In this document: positions 1 to 7,434 of the stretch, piece after piece
How the letters are laid out: every line of letters begins with the position of its first letter
Numbering within the stretch: the first letter of the stretch is position 1
NCBI GenBank assembly: GCA_007693335.1
Contig: REDU01000132.1
Span: 1 to 54,910 of the forward strand
Source: Ilumatobacter sp.
Lineage (GTDB): Bacteria > Actinomycetota > Acidimicrobiia > Acidimicrobiales > Ilumatobacteraceae
Direction: 5' to 3'
DNA length: 54,910 nt
Translations under genes and position numbers: made by a program
Notes under the pieces: model-generated
The model's database searches: none
What the model saw: only the letters and a program-made list of their open reading frames with translations
What the model was told of the DNA's origin: nothing

Positions 1-2
1 CC

Positions 3-65
3 GCGCTCCGCCCGGCCTACCGGGCCGGCCGCCTCGACGTGCTGGAGGCCATCGCTACCGAATGA
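3..65 (+). CDS. C-terminal tail of an unidentified protein (partial)
   Basis: Frame 3 is open from the left edge to a TGA at 63-65 and gives a 20-residue tail ending RLDVLEAIATE. Codon use is GC-rich at third positions, like real genes here. The gene start lies outside the window, so no function can be assigned. If real, it belongs to the integrated element whose integrase follows on the opposite strand. A chance open frame of this length is possible. Confidence 0.3.
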   Translation, partial: ALRPAYRAGRLDVLEAIATE

Positions 66-175
66 CGATCGGCGTCCCGTCCGAACGGATCACCTGCCTG
101 CTCGTCGTTCCCCCCGCCACGATGGCGGCACGTCTGACGTGGAGATGGAATCTCGGCTCTCGCACTCGGCCGGTA

Positions 176-1471
176 CTAACTCGGGGCAGAGCCGAGTGCT
201 CGGTCCATGGCGTTGGCGGCGTCGTCCTTGAGGGGTGCGAGGACGTGGGCGTAGATGTTGGCGGTGACGCCGATGCCTGAGTGGCCGAGGAGGTCGCTGA
301 CGACTTTGAGGGGGACGCCTTGGGCGAGGAGAAGGGATGCGGCGCTGTGTCGGAGTTCGTGGGGGTGCCAGTGCCCGAGGCCGGTGCCGGGTTTGATCTG
401 TGTGCGGGCGTCGTCGAGGTACTGGGCGCCGGCGTGGCGGGTCAGGTTGGACAGGTGATGCCACACGTTCGACGGATCGAGTGCGGTACCGCGCACGGTG
501 CGGAACACCAGGTCGACGCCGAGCGGGGTGTCGGGCCATTGGCCGGGGTATTCGGCTCGTTCGAGCGCTTGGCGGTGACGATGCGCACGGAGTTGGTCGG
601 CGGTGACGACGGGAAGGTGGACGGTGCGACGTGAGGTGCGGGTCTTGACGCCGTCGATCACGAGCCCTGTGCCCTTGATGCGCTTGAGCCCTCGGCGGAT
701 CGTCAGGCTCGGTGATCTGCCGTCGGGTGGGTCGAGGTCGATGTCGTCCCAGCCGAGCGCCAACAGCTCCGACACCCGTAGCCCGAGCGAGAGCGCGACG
801 ACGTACATGGCTTCGAGTCGGTCACCACGGATGTGTTCGAGGAAGATCCGTGCCTGCTCGGGGGTCATGGTGCGACCCTCGGGTTGTTCGACACGTACCG
901 GTGACGCCAGCGATGCGACGTTGCGGGTGACGAGCCCTTCGGTCTGCGCCCACCGCAGCGCACGCCGCAAGATGGAGCGGGCGAGGCGGCGGCTGTTGGC
1001 GCTGTACCCGTTGGGGCGGGTTGCAGTTGGGGTTTCCATGTCGCGCAGCATCCGGGTGACGTCGCTGGGGGCGAGTTGCTTGACGCGGATGCGGCCGATC
1101 CGTGGGGTGATGTACAGCCGGACGACGTCGCGGTACTGGCCTTCGGTCACGGGTGACACCGTGCCGGGCAGGATGTCGTCGAGCCACTGCTCGAGCATCG
1201 CTCCGACGGTCAGCGTGATGGTCGGTGCGCGGATGCCGGCGTCGGCGAGTTGTTGGGCTTCGCGGAGCCGGGTGAGGACTTCGGTCTTGGTCTTGCCGGT
1301 GACGTTGCGGCGGACCTGCCGGCGGGCCTCGTTCCCGTGGTCGTCGACGTAGGTCTCCCACCCCAGTGTGACGGTCGCGACCCACCGGTTGCGGTGCTTC
1401 TCGTGGCGGATCCCGCCCTCGCCGTTGCCGCGGCGCCGGCGACGAGAAGAGGTCGTGGAGGTCTCTGCCAC
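176..1471 (-). CDS. Tyrosine site-specific recombinase (phage-type integrase)
   Basis: A 431-aa integrase that would catalyse strand exchange between element and chromosomal attachment sites. A basic N-terminal arm-binding-like segment (about residues 10-75) is followed by a SAM-like core-binding domain (about 85-180) and the catalytic domain (about 200-415). The catalytic residues are visible: R232 in GLRVSELLALGW, K277, H371 and R374 in HELRH, H397 in LLGHSG and nucleophile Y407 in NIYAHV. The GTG start has no Shine-Dalgarno but has TACGAT 7 nt upstream. It reads leftward into the element, and its 5' end faces the tRNA-Lys fragment at 1614-1663. This is the usual layout for an integrase at the attachment end of an integrative element or prophage. 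No excisionase is visible. Confidence 0.95.
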   Translation of the reverse strand: MAETSTTSSRRRRRGNGEGGIRHEKHRNRWVATVTLGWETYVDDHGNEARRQVRRNVTGKTKTEVLTRLREAQQLADAGIRAPTITLTVGAMLEQWLDDILPGTVSPVTEGQYRDVVRLYITPRIGRIRVKQLAPSDVTRMLRDMETPTATRPNGYSANSRRLARSILRRALRWAQTEGLVTRNVASLASPVRVEQPEGRTMTPEQARIFLEHIRGDRLEAMYVVALSLGLRVSELLALGWDDIDLDPPDGRSPSLTIRRGLKRIKGTGLVIDGVKTRTSRRTVHLPVVTADQLRAHRHRQALERAEYPGQWPDTPLGVDLVFRTVRGTALDPSNVWHHLSNLTRHAGAQYLDDARTQIKPGTGLGHWHPHELRHSAASLLLAQGVPLKVVSDLLGHSGIGVTANIYAHVLAPLKDDAANAMDRALGSAPS

Positions 1472-1478
1472 ACTCTTG

Positions 1479-1484
1479 ATCGTA
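1479..1484 (-). promoter_or_regulatory. -10-like element (TACGAT) for the integrase, leaderless arrangement
   Basis: TACGAT on the minus strand lies 7 nt before the GTG at 1471 and there is no ribosome binding site. This is the same geometry seen at many host genes in the window. Confidence 0.5.
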
Positions 1485-1492
1485 CCATCGCA

Positions 1493-1543
1493 GGGTTGCT
1501 ACCGGGTTGCTACGCCAGCGGATACGAGCGGACGTCAGCGGAT
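1493..1543. repeat. Short direct repeats upstream of the integrase (candidate arm-type sites)
   Basis: GGGTTGCTACC (1493-1503) is followed immediately by GGGTTGCTACG (1504-1514). CAGCGGAT then occurs at 1516-1523 and 1536-1543, 20 nt apart. They lie between the integrase start and the tRNA fragment, where integrases bind arm-type sites. Function is inferred from position only. Confidence 0.4.
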
Positions 1544-1613
1544 CCTGGCGGACATACAAGCCTTACTAGCTGGATCTTTGTAAGCTCACCCGGATGACCG
1601 TGAACGCACTTGC

Positions 1614-1663
1614 ACGGACTTTTCATCCATTGGTTCAGGGTTCGAGCCCCTGGGGGGGCACCA
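1614..1663 (+). other. 3' half of tRNA-Lys(UUU): attachment-site remnant
   Basis: The stretch reads as the second half of a tRNA-Lys. It has an anticodon arm ACGGA/TCCAT (one C-A mismatch) with loop CTTTTCA (anticodon TTT at 1621-1623), a variable loop, a perfect T arm CAGGG-TTCGAGC-CCCTG (1636-1652), acceptor strand GGGGGGC (1653-1659), discriminator A and CCA (1661-1663). No D arm or matching 5' acceptor strand is found upstream, so it is not a working tRNA. The mismatch and the C at position 37 fit a decaying copy. Integration into a tRNA 3' end leaves such a fragment at one junction, so the intact gene is expected to the left of the window. Confidence 0.8.
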
Positions 1664-1778
1664 CAGCTGCGGTTCGATCGGGCGGGCGAGGTCTTCGACA
1701 CCGACAGCCACCTCGCTGCCGGGTCGAGGGCCCCGCGTGCCTGCCGATCCGCGAGATCGACAGATCCGGAGTTCCCTG

Positions 1779-2336
1779 ATGGACGCCTTCCTCCTCGCTT
1801 TCGCCGTCGTGTTCCTGGCTGAGCTCGGCGACAAGACCCAGTTGGTCGCGCTCAGCCTGGCCACCAGGTACCGCACGATCACCGTGCTGGCCGGCATCAC
1901 CGTCGCGTACGCCATCACCAACGGCATCTCGGTGATCGTGGGTGGCCTGCTCGGCGCCGCACTGCCGACCACCGCCATCGCGTTCGGCGGCGCGATCGCG
2001 TTCTTCGGGTTCGCGATCTGGACGCTGCGCGGCGACGACGACGAGGACGAGGCACCACTGGTGGGCGGCCGCTCGGTGTTCTTCTCGATCGTGGGTGCGA
2101 TGCTCATCGCAGAGTTGGGTGACAAGACCATGCTCGCCACCGCCACCCTCGCCGCGCGTGACTCGCCGGTGGCCACGTGGTTCGGCGCCACCCTCGGCAT
2201 CACCGCGTCGGGCGCGCTGGCTGTGTTCGTCGGGAAGGTTCTGGGTGATCGGCTCCCTCGGCGCGCCACCCGCATCGGCGCTTCGGTGCTGTTCGCCCTG
2301 TTCGGACTGCTCCTCCTGGTCGAGGCGATCACCTGA
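1779..2336 (+). CDS. GDT1/TMEM165 family (UPF0016) cation exporter
   Basis: A 185-aa inner-membrane protein with about six membrane segments in two homologous halves. Each half carries the family signature ELGDKT, at about residues 15-20 and again near 112, joined by an acidic linker (DDDEDEA). Characterised members move Mn2+ or Ca2+ against protons, and the acidic residues of the motif form the cation path. ATG 1779 (MDAFLLAF) is chosen because it puts the first membrane segment at the N-terminus; an in-frame ATG at 1737 would add 14 polar residues. No yybP-ykoY-like manganese riboswitch was recognised upstream. Confidence 0.88.
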   Translation: MDAFLLAFAVVFLAELGDKTQLVALSLATRYRTITVLAGITVAYAITNGISVIVGGLLGAALPTTAIAFGGAIAFFGFAIWTLRGDDDEDEAPLVGGRSVFFSIVGAMLIAELGDKTMLATATLAARDSPVATWFGATLGITASGALAVFVGKVLGDRLPRRATRIGASVLFALFGLLLLVEAIT

Positions 2337-2351
2337 GCGCCCTCGAACGCG

Positions 2352-2370
2352 TGATCACCGTCGGTGATCA
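2352..2370. promoter_or_regulatory. Perfect 19-bp palindrome, candidate operator for the DMGDH-like gene
   Basis: TGATCACCGTCGGTGATCA has 8-bp arms (TGATCACC/GGTGATCA) around a GTC centre. It sits 15 bp after the upstream stop and 9 bp before a -10-like GACACT (2380-2385), so it covers the -35 position. That fits a dimeric repressor site better than a terminator, and there is no T tract. Confidence 0.5.
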
Positions 2371-2415
2371 GCGCTGTGGGACACTCGGGTGTGTGACGCA
2401 GGAGGGTCGTTGAAG

Positions 2416-4878
2416 ATGCAGGCTCCACAGGAGTTCCCCGACCGCGCTCAGGTGGTGATCATCGGCGGCGGCGTGATCGGGACCAGCGTCGCCTACCACC
2501 TGGTCAAGCTCGGCTGGAACGACGTCGTCCTGCTCGAGCGCGATCAACTGACGTCGGGCACGACGTGGCACGCGGCGGGCCTGATCGTGTCGGGTGGCAT
2601 GACCACCGAGACGTTGGCCTGGATGGCGAAGTACTCCCGCGATCTCTACGAGGTGCTCGAGGCCGAGACCGGGCAGTCGACCGGTTTCCGACCTGTCGGT
2701 TACCTGCAGACCGCGAGCAACGTCGATCGGCTCGCGAAGCTCCGGCGCGAGGCCGATTTCCTCGCCCTGATGGGGATCGAGCGCGAGGAGATCTCCGCCG
2801 CCGAGGCGGCCGGACTGTGGCCCCACCTCGACGCGGCCGGTCTCCTCGGCGGCTTCTACACGGCCAACGAGGGCAGGGCGGATCCGTACAACGTGGCGAT
2901 GTCGCTCGCCGCCGGTGCGCGAGCCGGTGGCGCTCGGATCATCCAGGGGGCCCGGGTGGTCGGCATCGATCGACGTGATGGTCGGGTCACGGGGGTGGTC
3001 ACCGACCGTGGCCCGATCGAGGCCGACTACGTCGTGAACTGCGCAGGGATGTGGGCCAGACACGTGGGCGCCCTCGCCGGGGTGTCCGTGCCGCTCCAGG
3101 CGATCGAGCACGCGTACCTGATCACCGAGCCGTTCGAGGGGGTGTCGCCCGACCTGCCGATCCTGGAGGATCCTGATCGGTTCGCCTACTACCGGGAGGA
3201 GACCGGTGGCCTGATGGTGGGGCTGTTCGAGCCGGTCGCCGCTCCCTGGTCGCTGGACGGGATCCCCGACGACTTCAGTTTCGGTGAGATCGCCTCGAAC
3301 TGGGATCGGCTCGCGCCGTTCCTCGGGCACGCGATGGAGATCCTCCCCGGGTTGGACGACGTCGGGGTCCGCACGCTGTTCACCGGCCCCGAGAGTTTCA
3401 CCCCGGACAACGGCTTCCTGATGGGGGAGGCACCGGAACTCGATCACTTCTTCGTGGCCGCCGGGTTCAACTCGCTGGGCATCCTCACCGGAGGTGGTGC
3501 AGGGTCGATCATCGCCCAGTGGATCGTCGACGGGCTCCCCCCGATCGACGTCACCGGTGTCGACATCGCCCGCCTGTCGCGCTTCCAGACGAATCGGTCG
3601 TACCTCGCGGAACGGAGTGTCGAGTTGCTCGGCCGATCGCACTCGACCGGTTCGTGGCCGAACTCCCATCCGGCCACGGCGCGCAACGTGCGACGCTCAG
3701 CGCTCCACGAGCGCCTGGAGCGCGCCGGCGGGAGATTCGCCGAGTCGTCCGGATGGGAGAACGTGTCGTACTTCGCCCCACCGGACGCCGACATCCGTTC
3801 CCGCCTCACCTACGGACGTCCGGACTGGTTCGAGTTCCACGCCGCCGAGCACCGCGCCGTGCGCACCGCCGTGGGCCTGTTCGACATGTCGGCGATGTCG
3901 AAGTTCCTCGTCCAGGGATCTGATGCCGAGCAGGTCCTGAACCGGCTGTCCGGCAACGATGTCGCCGTTGCGGTGGGGCGGTGCGTGTACACCCAGTGGA
4001 TGAACGAACGCGGCGGTGTCGAGGCCGACGTGACGATCACCCGCCTCGCCGAGGACCGGTTCCAGCTGGTGGCGGCCGAGGGATTCCACCGGCGGGTCGA
4101 GGCGATGCTGCGGCGGGGGACGCCGAGCGGTGCCCGCATGTACGTCACCGACGTGACGTCAGGGCTCACGTTGCTGAGCGTGCAGGGCCCGGCGTCGCGC
4201 CAGCTCCTCGGCGAGCTGACGACCGTCGATCTCGGCAACGAGGCGTTCCCGTATCTGACGGCCCAGGAGATCGACCTGCACCACGCCCGGGCCCTCGCCG
4301 TCAGGATGAGCTTCGTCGGTGAACTGGGCTGGGAGCTGTTCATCCCGACCGAGTTCGCGCTCGGCGTCCACGACCGTCTCGTCGAGGCCGGGGGTGACGT
4401 CGGGCTCGCTCCCGCCGGGATGGCCACGCTCGAGAGCACCCGCACCGAGGCCGGCCGACTCGACTACGGGCTCGACATGGAGAACTCCGACTCGCCGTTG
4501 GAGGCCGGACTGCGGTTCGCCGTCGACTTCGACAAGCCCGGCGGGTTCGTCGGTCGCGACGCGCTGCTCGCCCAGTTCGAGCGCCGGCCGTACCGGTCGC
4601 GGCTCGTGCAGTTCCTCCTCGACGATCCCGAACCGATGCTCCACGGCGAGGAGCCGATCCTGCTCGACGGGGCACCGGTCGGCTACCTCCGTTCCGGTGC
4701 CTACGGGCACACACTCGGCGGTGCCATGGGTTTCGGCTACGTCGAACATCCCGACGGGGTGTCCGCCGATCTCGTGCGCAACGGGCACTTCGAGGTTCAG
4801 GTGGCGGGTGTGCGCGTGCCGGCGAGGGCGTCGCTCCGATCGATGTACGACCCCGACAACCTCCGGGTCCGCATGTGA
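2416..4878 (+). CDS. FAD-dependent dimethylglycine/sarcosine dehydrogenase-like protein with GcvT domain
   Basis: An 820-aa fusion of an FAD oxidoreductase (DAO fold, about residues 12-370), a short FAO_M-type linker and a GcvT aminomethyltransferase half (about 430-815). The dinucleotide motif IIGGGVIGTSVAYHL starts at residue 15. The TSGTTWHAAGL segment places H52 where mammalian dimethylglycine and sarcosine dehydrogenases attach FAD covalently. Family members oxidatively N-demethylate glycine derivatives and pass the one-carbon unit to tetrahydrofolate. ATG 2416 is chosen because AGGAGG (2400-2405) lies 10 nt upstream; the GTG at 2389 has no such signal. No partner genes adjoin it, so the exact substrate (dimethylglycine, sarcosine, betaine-derived) is open. 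Confidence 0.85.
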   Translation: MQAPQEFPDRAQVVIIGGGVIGTSVAYHLVKLGWNDVVLLERDQLTSGTTWHAAGLIVSGGMTTETLAWMAKYSRDLYEVLEAETGQSTGFRPVGYLQTASNVDRLAKLRREADFLALMGIEREEISAAEAAGLWPHLDAAGLLGGFYTANEGRADPYNVAMSLAAGARAGGARIIQGARVVGIDRRDGRVTGVVTDRGPIEADYVVNCAGMWARHVGALAGVSVPLQAIEHAYLITEPFEGVSPDLPILEDPDRFAYYREETGGLMVGLFEPVAAPWSLDGIPDDFSFGEIASNWDRLAPFLGHAMEILPGLDDVGVRTLFTGPESFTPDNGFLMGEAPELDHFFVAAGFNSLGILTGGGAGSIIAQWIVDGLPPIDVTGVDIARLSRFQTNRSYLAERSVELLGRSHSTGSWPNSHPATARNVRRSALHERLERAGGRFAESSGWENVSYFAPPDADIRSRLTYGRPDWFEFHAAEHRAVRTAVGLFDMSAMSKFLVQGSDAEQVLNRLSGNDVAVAVGRCVYTQWMNERGGVEADVTITRLAEDRFQLVAAEGFHRRVEAMLRRGTPSGARMYVTDVTSGLTLLSVQGPASRQLLGELTTVDLGNEAFPYLTAQEIDLHHARALAVRMSFVGELGWELFIPTEFALGVHDRLVEAGGDVGLAPAGMATLESTRTEAGRLDYGLDMENSDSPLEAGLRFAVDFDKPGGFVGRDALLAQFERRPYRSRLVQFLLDDPEPMLHGEEPILLDGAPVGYLRSGAYGHTLGGAMGFGYVEHPDGVSADLVRNGHFEVQVAGVRVPARASLRSMYDPDNLRVRM

Positions 4879-4916
4879 CCGCCCGACGTCGGTGAGCGTC
4901 GATGCGGCCACGGTTG

Positions 4917-5024
4917 CTACGAGCGAGCCAGCTCCACGTCGGTCTGGGCGAAGTCGTCGCCCACGCAGAGCAGGGGGACCTCGAGGTGCTTCGCGAGCGC
5001 CATGATCGCCGAGGTGTCGATCAC
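4917..5024 (-). pseudogene. vapC toxin remnant (internally deleted PIN-domain RNase)
   Basis: The 35-aa frame joins a VapC N-terminus (VIDTSAIM, with the first catalytic Asp) directly to a VapC C-terminus (ALAKHLEVPLLCVGDDF followed by AQTDVE). Full VapC proteins are about 130 aa, so roughly 95 central residues holding the other acidic residues are missing while the frame is kept. A GTG at 5022-5024 could still start it. It follows a matching vapB remnant on the same strand. It cannot form a PIN active site. Confidence 0.75.
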
Positions 5025-5053
5025 GAGGTCGATCGGTGACGGGCGACGATCGT

Positions 5054-5122
5054 TCACGTGGGAAGCCCGTGATCGTCGAACCCCAGGATGTCGGCTTCCT
5101 CGTTCTTCACGCTGAAGGCCAC
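5054..5122 (-). pseudogene. vapB antitoxin remnant (internally deleted, VapB30/Rv0623 type)
   Basis: A 22-aa frame begins with the antitoxin N-terminus (GTG start, VAFSVKNEEAD, compare MALSIKxPEAD) and jumps to the antitoxin C-terminus (ILGFDDHGLPT, compare ILGYDERGLPA). The DNA-binding and dimerisation middle of about 60 residues is gone. It lies just upstream of the vapC remnant, in the normal vapB-vapC order. Recognition rests on remembered family ends, so moderate confidence. Confidence 0.65.
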
Positions 5123-5146
5123 GTGTCTCGACGACCAACGCGACGT

Positions 5147-5617
5147 CTAGACAGGGTCCGGTGGCTGGATGTTCCGCTGGCGCCGCACCGTCCGGCCGGT
5201 GACGCCCGACGGCTCGATCACCATCCACACGTTCCGGGGTGGCGCCACCCACGGTCTCACCAGCAGTTCGTTCCAACCTGCCGTCTCCGGCCGGTCGGTG
5301 ACGTCCCAGAGGGTGCCGCGCACGAGGATGCTCCATCCCGATTCCGCCACGCGGTCGGTGTGATCGGCCTCGAACGCGACGACCGAACCATGGCCGGCCG
5401 CGGCCAGGCTCGACCCCTCCGCCGTGCGGAACACGACCCGTCGCTCCGAGACCGTCGCGTTGACCGGGAGGATCGTGACGACGCCGTCGTGCGAGAAGCC
5501 GATGCGACCGAAACCGGCTCGCGTCAGGAGTCGCCAGCACGTCTCCTCGTCGAGCTCGTCGACGAAGATCTCGTACTGCGACCTCTGGTCACCAGCCGTG
5601 TCATGGGTGCCATCCAC
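5147..5617 (-). CDS. Pyridoxamine 5'-phosphate oxidase-like flavin-binding protein
   Basis: A 156-aa protein with the split-barrel pattern of the PNPOx-like (Pyridox_ox_2) superfamily: an N-terminal helix (LDEETCWRLLTRAGFGRIGF), then strands with VTILPVNATV and VVFRTAEGSSLAAA. Such proteins bind FMN or F420 and often reduce or detoxify small molecules, and the substrate cannot be read from sequence. The GTG start (VDGTHD) is chosen because GGAGGGAG lies upstream at good spacing. It follows the CBS gene on the same strand by 28 nt, so the two probably share a transcript. A CBS protein next to a PNPOx protein suggests redox or nucleotide-linked stress sensing, which is inference. Confidence 0.8.
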   Translation of the reverse strand: MDGTHDTAGDQRSQYEIFVDELDEETCWRLLTRAGFGRIGFSHDGVVTILPVNATVSERRVVFRTAEGSSLAAAGHGSVVAFEADHTDRVAESGWSILVRGTLWDVTDRPETAGWNELLVRPWVAPPRNVWMVIEPSGVTGRTVRRQRNIQPPDPV

Positions 5618-5645
5618 TGGTCCGCTCCCTCCGATGTCGCCGGGG

Positions 5646-6053
5646 TCACCCCGGCCGGTCGTCCCAGGCGTCGACGAGCACAGCCAGCAGATCGCGGATC
5701 GACAGCACGGCCACGACGTCGTCACCATCGACCACCGCCACGTGGCGGACCTGCTCGGCGAGCAGCTGACGAGCAACGTCGATGACGGTGTCGTCGACGT
5801 CGGCAGTGATCAGATCACGGGTGACGACGTTCGCCGCGCAGGCGTCGTCGAGGTCGATGCCGGCGGCCACGGCCGTCGTCACATCCCGCTCTCCCGCCAT
5901 GCCCAGATCCCCCGACCGACGGGACACCAGCACGGCACCGATGCGGTACCGGGTGAGGAGGGTCGCGATGGTTCGCAGGCTGAGTCCTCCATCTGCATGG
6001 ATCGGCTCGTCCCAGTCGAGGCTCCTGAGTGGATCTGTCGGTCGAACAGCCAT
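5646..6053 (-). CDS. CBS-domain pair protein
   Basis: A 135-aa stand-alone Bateman module. Repeat 1 (about residues 15-65) contains LSLRTIATLLTRYRIGAVLV and ERDVTTAVAAG. Repeat 2 (about 75-130) contains DDTVIDVARQLLAEQVRHVAVV and SIRDLLAVLVDAW. CBS pairs bind adenine nucleotides and regulate partner proteins. The ATG at 6053 follows GAGAAT by 6 nt with no Shine-Dalgarno. It is divergent from the FMN reductase gene and upstream of the PNPOx-like gene. No other domain is fused. Confidence 0.88.
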   Translation of the reverse strand: MAVRPTDPLRSLDWDEPIHADGGLSLRTIATLLTRYRIGAVLVSRRSGDLGMAGERDVTTAVAAGIDLDDACAANVVTRDLITADVDDTVIDVARQLLAEQVRHVAVVDGDDVVAVLSIRDLLAVLVDAWDDRPG

Positions 6054-6172
6054 GGATCGATTCTCGAACCCGCTCGGTCTCCCGACCAGGGCCGAACGTC
6101 CGCGTCTCGAGCGTGCCGCGCGGCACGGATCGGTGCCGCCGCACGACTGCCCTGATGGCCCGGAACGACCGG

Positions 6173-6178
6173 TAGGTT
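6173..6178 (+). promoter_or_regulatory. -10-like element (TAGGTT) for the FMN reductase gene
   Basis: TAGGTT ends 7 nt before the GTG at 6186, and no ribosome binding site is present. This fits a leaderless mRNA. Confidence 0.5.
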
Positions 6179-6185
6179 CGCATCG

Positions 6186-6764
6186 GTGACCGCCGGAACC
6201 CCCCACTCACCGGTCGTGCTGGTGCTCTCGGGCAGCAACCGGACGGGCTCGTTCAACACCATGCTCGCGTCGATGATGGTCGACGGGTTGATCGCTCGTG
6301 ACGTGGACGCCCGGCTCGTGCCGCTCGGTCACCTCGACCTGGCGCTGTTCGACGCCGACGTCAACGAGGCCGATGGACCACCTCCAGCGGCCCATCGGCT
6401 CCAGGCCGACATCGCGGCGGCCGACGGGTTGGTGATCGTGTCACCGGAGTACAACGGTGCGATGACCCCGTTGCTCAAGAACACCGTCGACTGGGTCTCC
6501 CGGGTCGACATGGCGACGTTCTTCCTCAAGAAGGTGGCGCTCGCTGCCGCCACCCCGGGGCGTCGCGGGGGTGCCAACGTGCTCGACCTGACCGCTCGGT
6601 GGCTCCCGTACATCGGCGCCGACGTGTTCCCCGAGACGTTCGGCTTGCCCAGCATCCGCCACGTGATGGTGGACGGTGAGCTGACCGATGGTCACGACGA
6701 GCGCCTGTCGGGCTTCCTCGACCGGCTGGCCCCGTGGTTCCGCGCCGTCAGCTCCGACGGCTGA
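6186..6764 (+). CDS. NADPH-dependent FMN reductase family protein
   Basis: A 192-aa flavodoxin-fold reductase. The FMN phosphate loop GSNRTGSFN is near residue 16 and the second signature SPEYNGAMTPLLKN then TVDWVSR near 80-100. Family members (azoreductases, chromate reductases, SsuE-like enzymes) move hydride from NAD(P)H through FMN to quinones, azo dyes or metals. The in vivo acceptor is not evident. GTG 6186 is supported by the TAGGTT hexamer 7 nt upstream. It converges on the redoxin gene with only 6 bp between stops. Confidence 0.9.
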   Translation: MTAGTPHSPVVLVLSGSNRTGSFNTMLASMMVDGLIARDVDARLVPLGHLDLALFDADVNEADGPPPAAHRLQADIAAADGLVIVSPEYNGAMTPLLKNTVDWVSRVDMATFFLKKVALAAATPGRRGGANVLDLTARWLPYIGADVFPETFGLPSIRHVMVDGELTDGHDERLSGFLDRLAPWFRAVSSDG

Positions 6765-6770
6765 GCGCGA

Positions 6771-7316
6771 TCAGGCCTTCCACTTGATCGAACAGCCGAT
6801 GCTCGGGCGGTGGGGCTGGGGCACCGCCTCGCCGGTCAGCACGAGCTCGATCGCGGCGGACAGCAGCGACCCGTCGGCCCGCTGACCACTGTTGGGACGG
6901 GTCTCGTCGAATGCACCTCGGTAGGCGAGGCGTCGGTCGGCGTCGTAGAGGAACAGATCGGGTGTGCACACCGCGCCGTAGGCCCGGGCGACGTCCTGGG
7001 TCTCGTCGTACAGGTAGGGGAAGTCGAAACCCGCCCGCTCCGCCTGCTCGGCCAGGTGCGGTACGTCGTCATCGGGGTAGTTCTCGACGTCGTTCGCGGA
7101 GATCGCCACCGTGGTGAGCCCGTCGTAGCCGGCCACCACCCGTGCGAGCTCGTGCTCGACGTGCCTGACATAGGGGCAGTGATTGCAGATGAACGCGACG
7201 AGCAGGGCAGGACTGCCGTCGAGGTCGGAGAGCGAGACGGTGGTGCCGTCGACGGACGGGAGCGAGAAATCGGGAGCGGGTGTGCCCAGCTCGACGACGG
7301 GTGATTCTGCGGCCAC
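6771..7316 (-). CDS. Thioredoxin/AhpC-TSA family redoxin
   Basis: A 181-aa thioredoxin-fold protein. It opens with the peroxiredoxin-type segment LGTPAPDFSLPSVDG, then AFICNHCPYV carrying C44 and C47 in a CNHC motif, and later PDLFLYDADRRLAYRGAFD. Proteins of this subfamily are annotated as peroxiredoxin-like or thioredoxin-like and act as thiol reductants or peroxidases in the cytoplasm. The GTG start (VAAESPV) is chosen because GGAGG lies 7 nt upstream, while an ATG 13 codons further up has no signal. No signal peptide is seen. Confidence 0.88.
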   Translation of the reverse strand: MAAESPVVELGTPAPDFSLPSVDGTTVSLSDLDGSPALLVAFICNHCPYVRHVEHELARVVAGYDGLTTVAISANDVENYPDDDVPHLAEQAERAGFDFPYLYDETQDVARAYGAVCTPDLFLYDADRRLAYRGAFDETRPNSGQRADGSLLSAAIELVLTGEAVPQPHRPSIGCSIKWKA

Positions 7317-7421
7317 GGGGAGACCTCCGAGGGTTCGACGATGTTGCATCCTCGAACCTACGCGCCCGGTGCGTGGCACGCCACCGGACGAGTCGATGGT
7401 GACGGGTGCTCGGATCGGCCC

Positions 7422-7427
7422 TATCTT
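7422..7427 (+). promoter_or_regulatory. -10-like element (TATCTT) for the DUF2520 gene
   Basis: TATCTT ends 7 nt before ATG 7435. It favours that start over the upstream ATG at 7396, which would lie inside the untranscribed region. Confidence 0.45.
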
Positions 7428-7434
7428 CGTGGTG

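Noticed and set aside
1588..1663. A complete 76-nt tRNA-Lys
   Set aside because: The 3' half folds well, but the 5' half has no D arm, no U8 region and no acceptor strand complementary to GGGGGGC.
1664..1778. yybP-ykoY manganese riboswitch before the GDT1-type exporter
   Set aside because: The conserved core and paired elements of that riboswitch could not be found in the 115-nt leader.
2389..2415. Start of the DMGDH-like protein at GTG 2389
   Set aside because: AGGAGG at 2400-2405 fits ATG 2416, and the first nine residues from GTG would encode the ribosome site itself.
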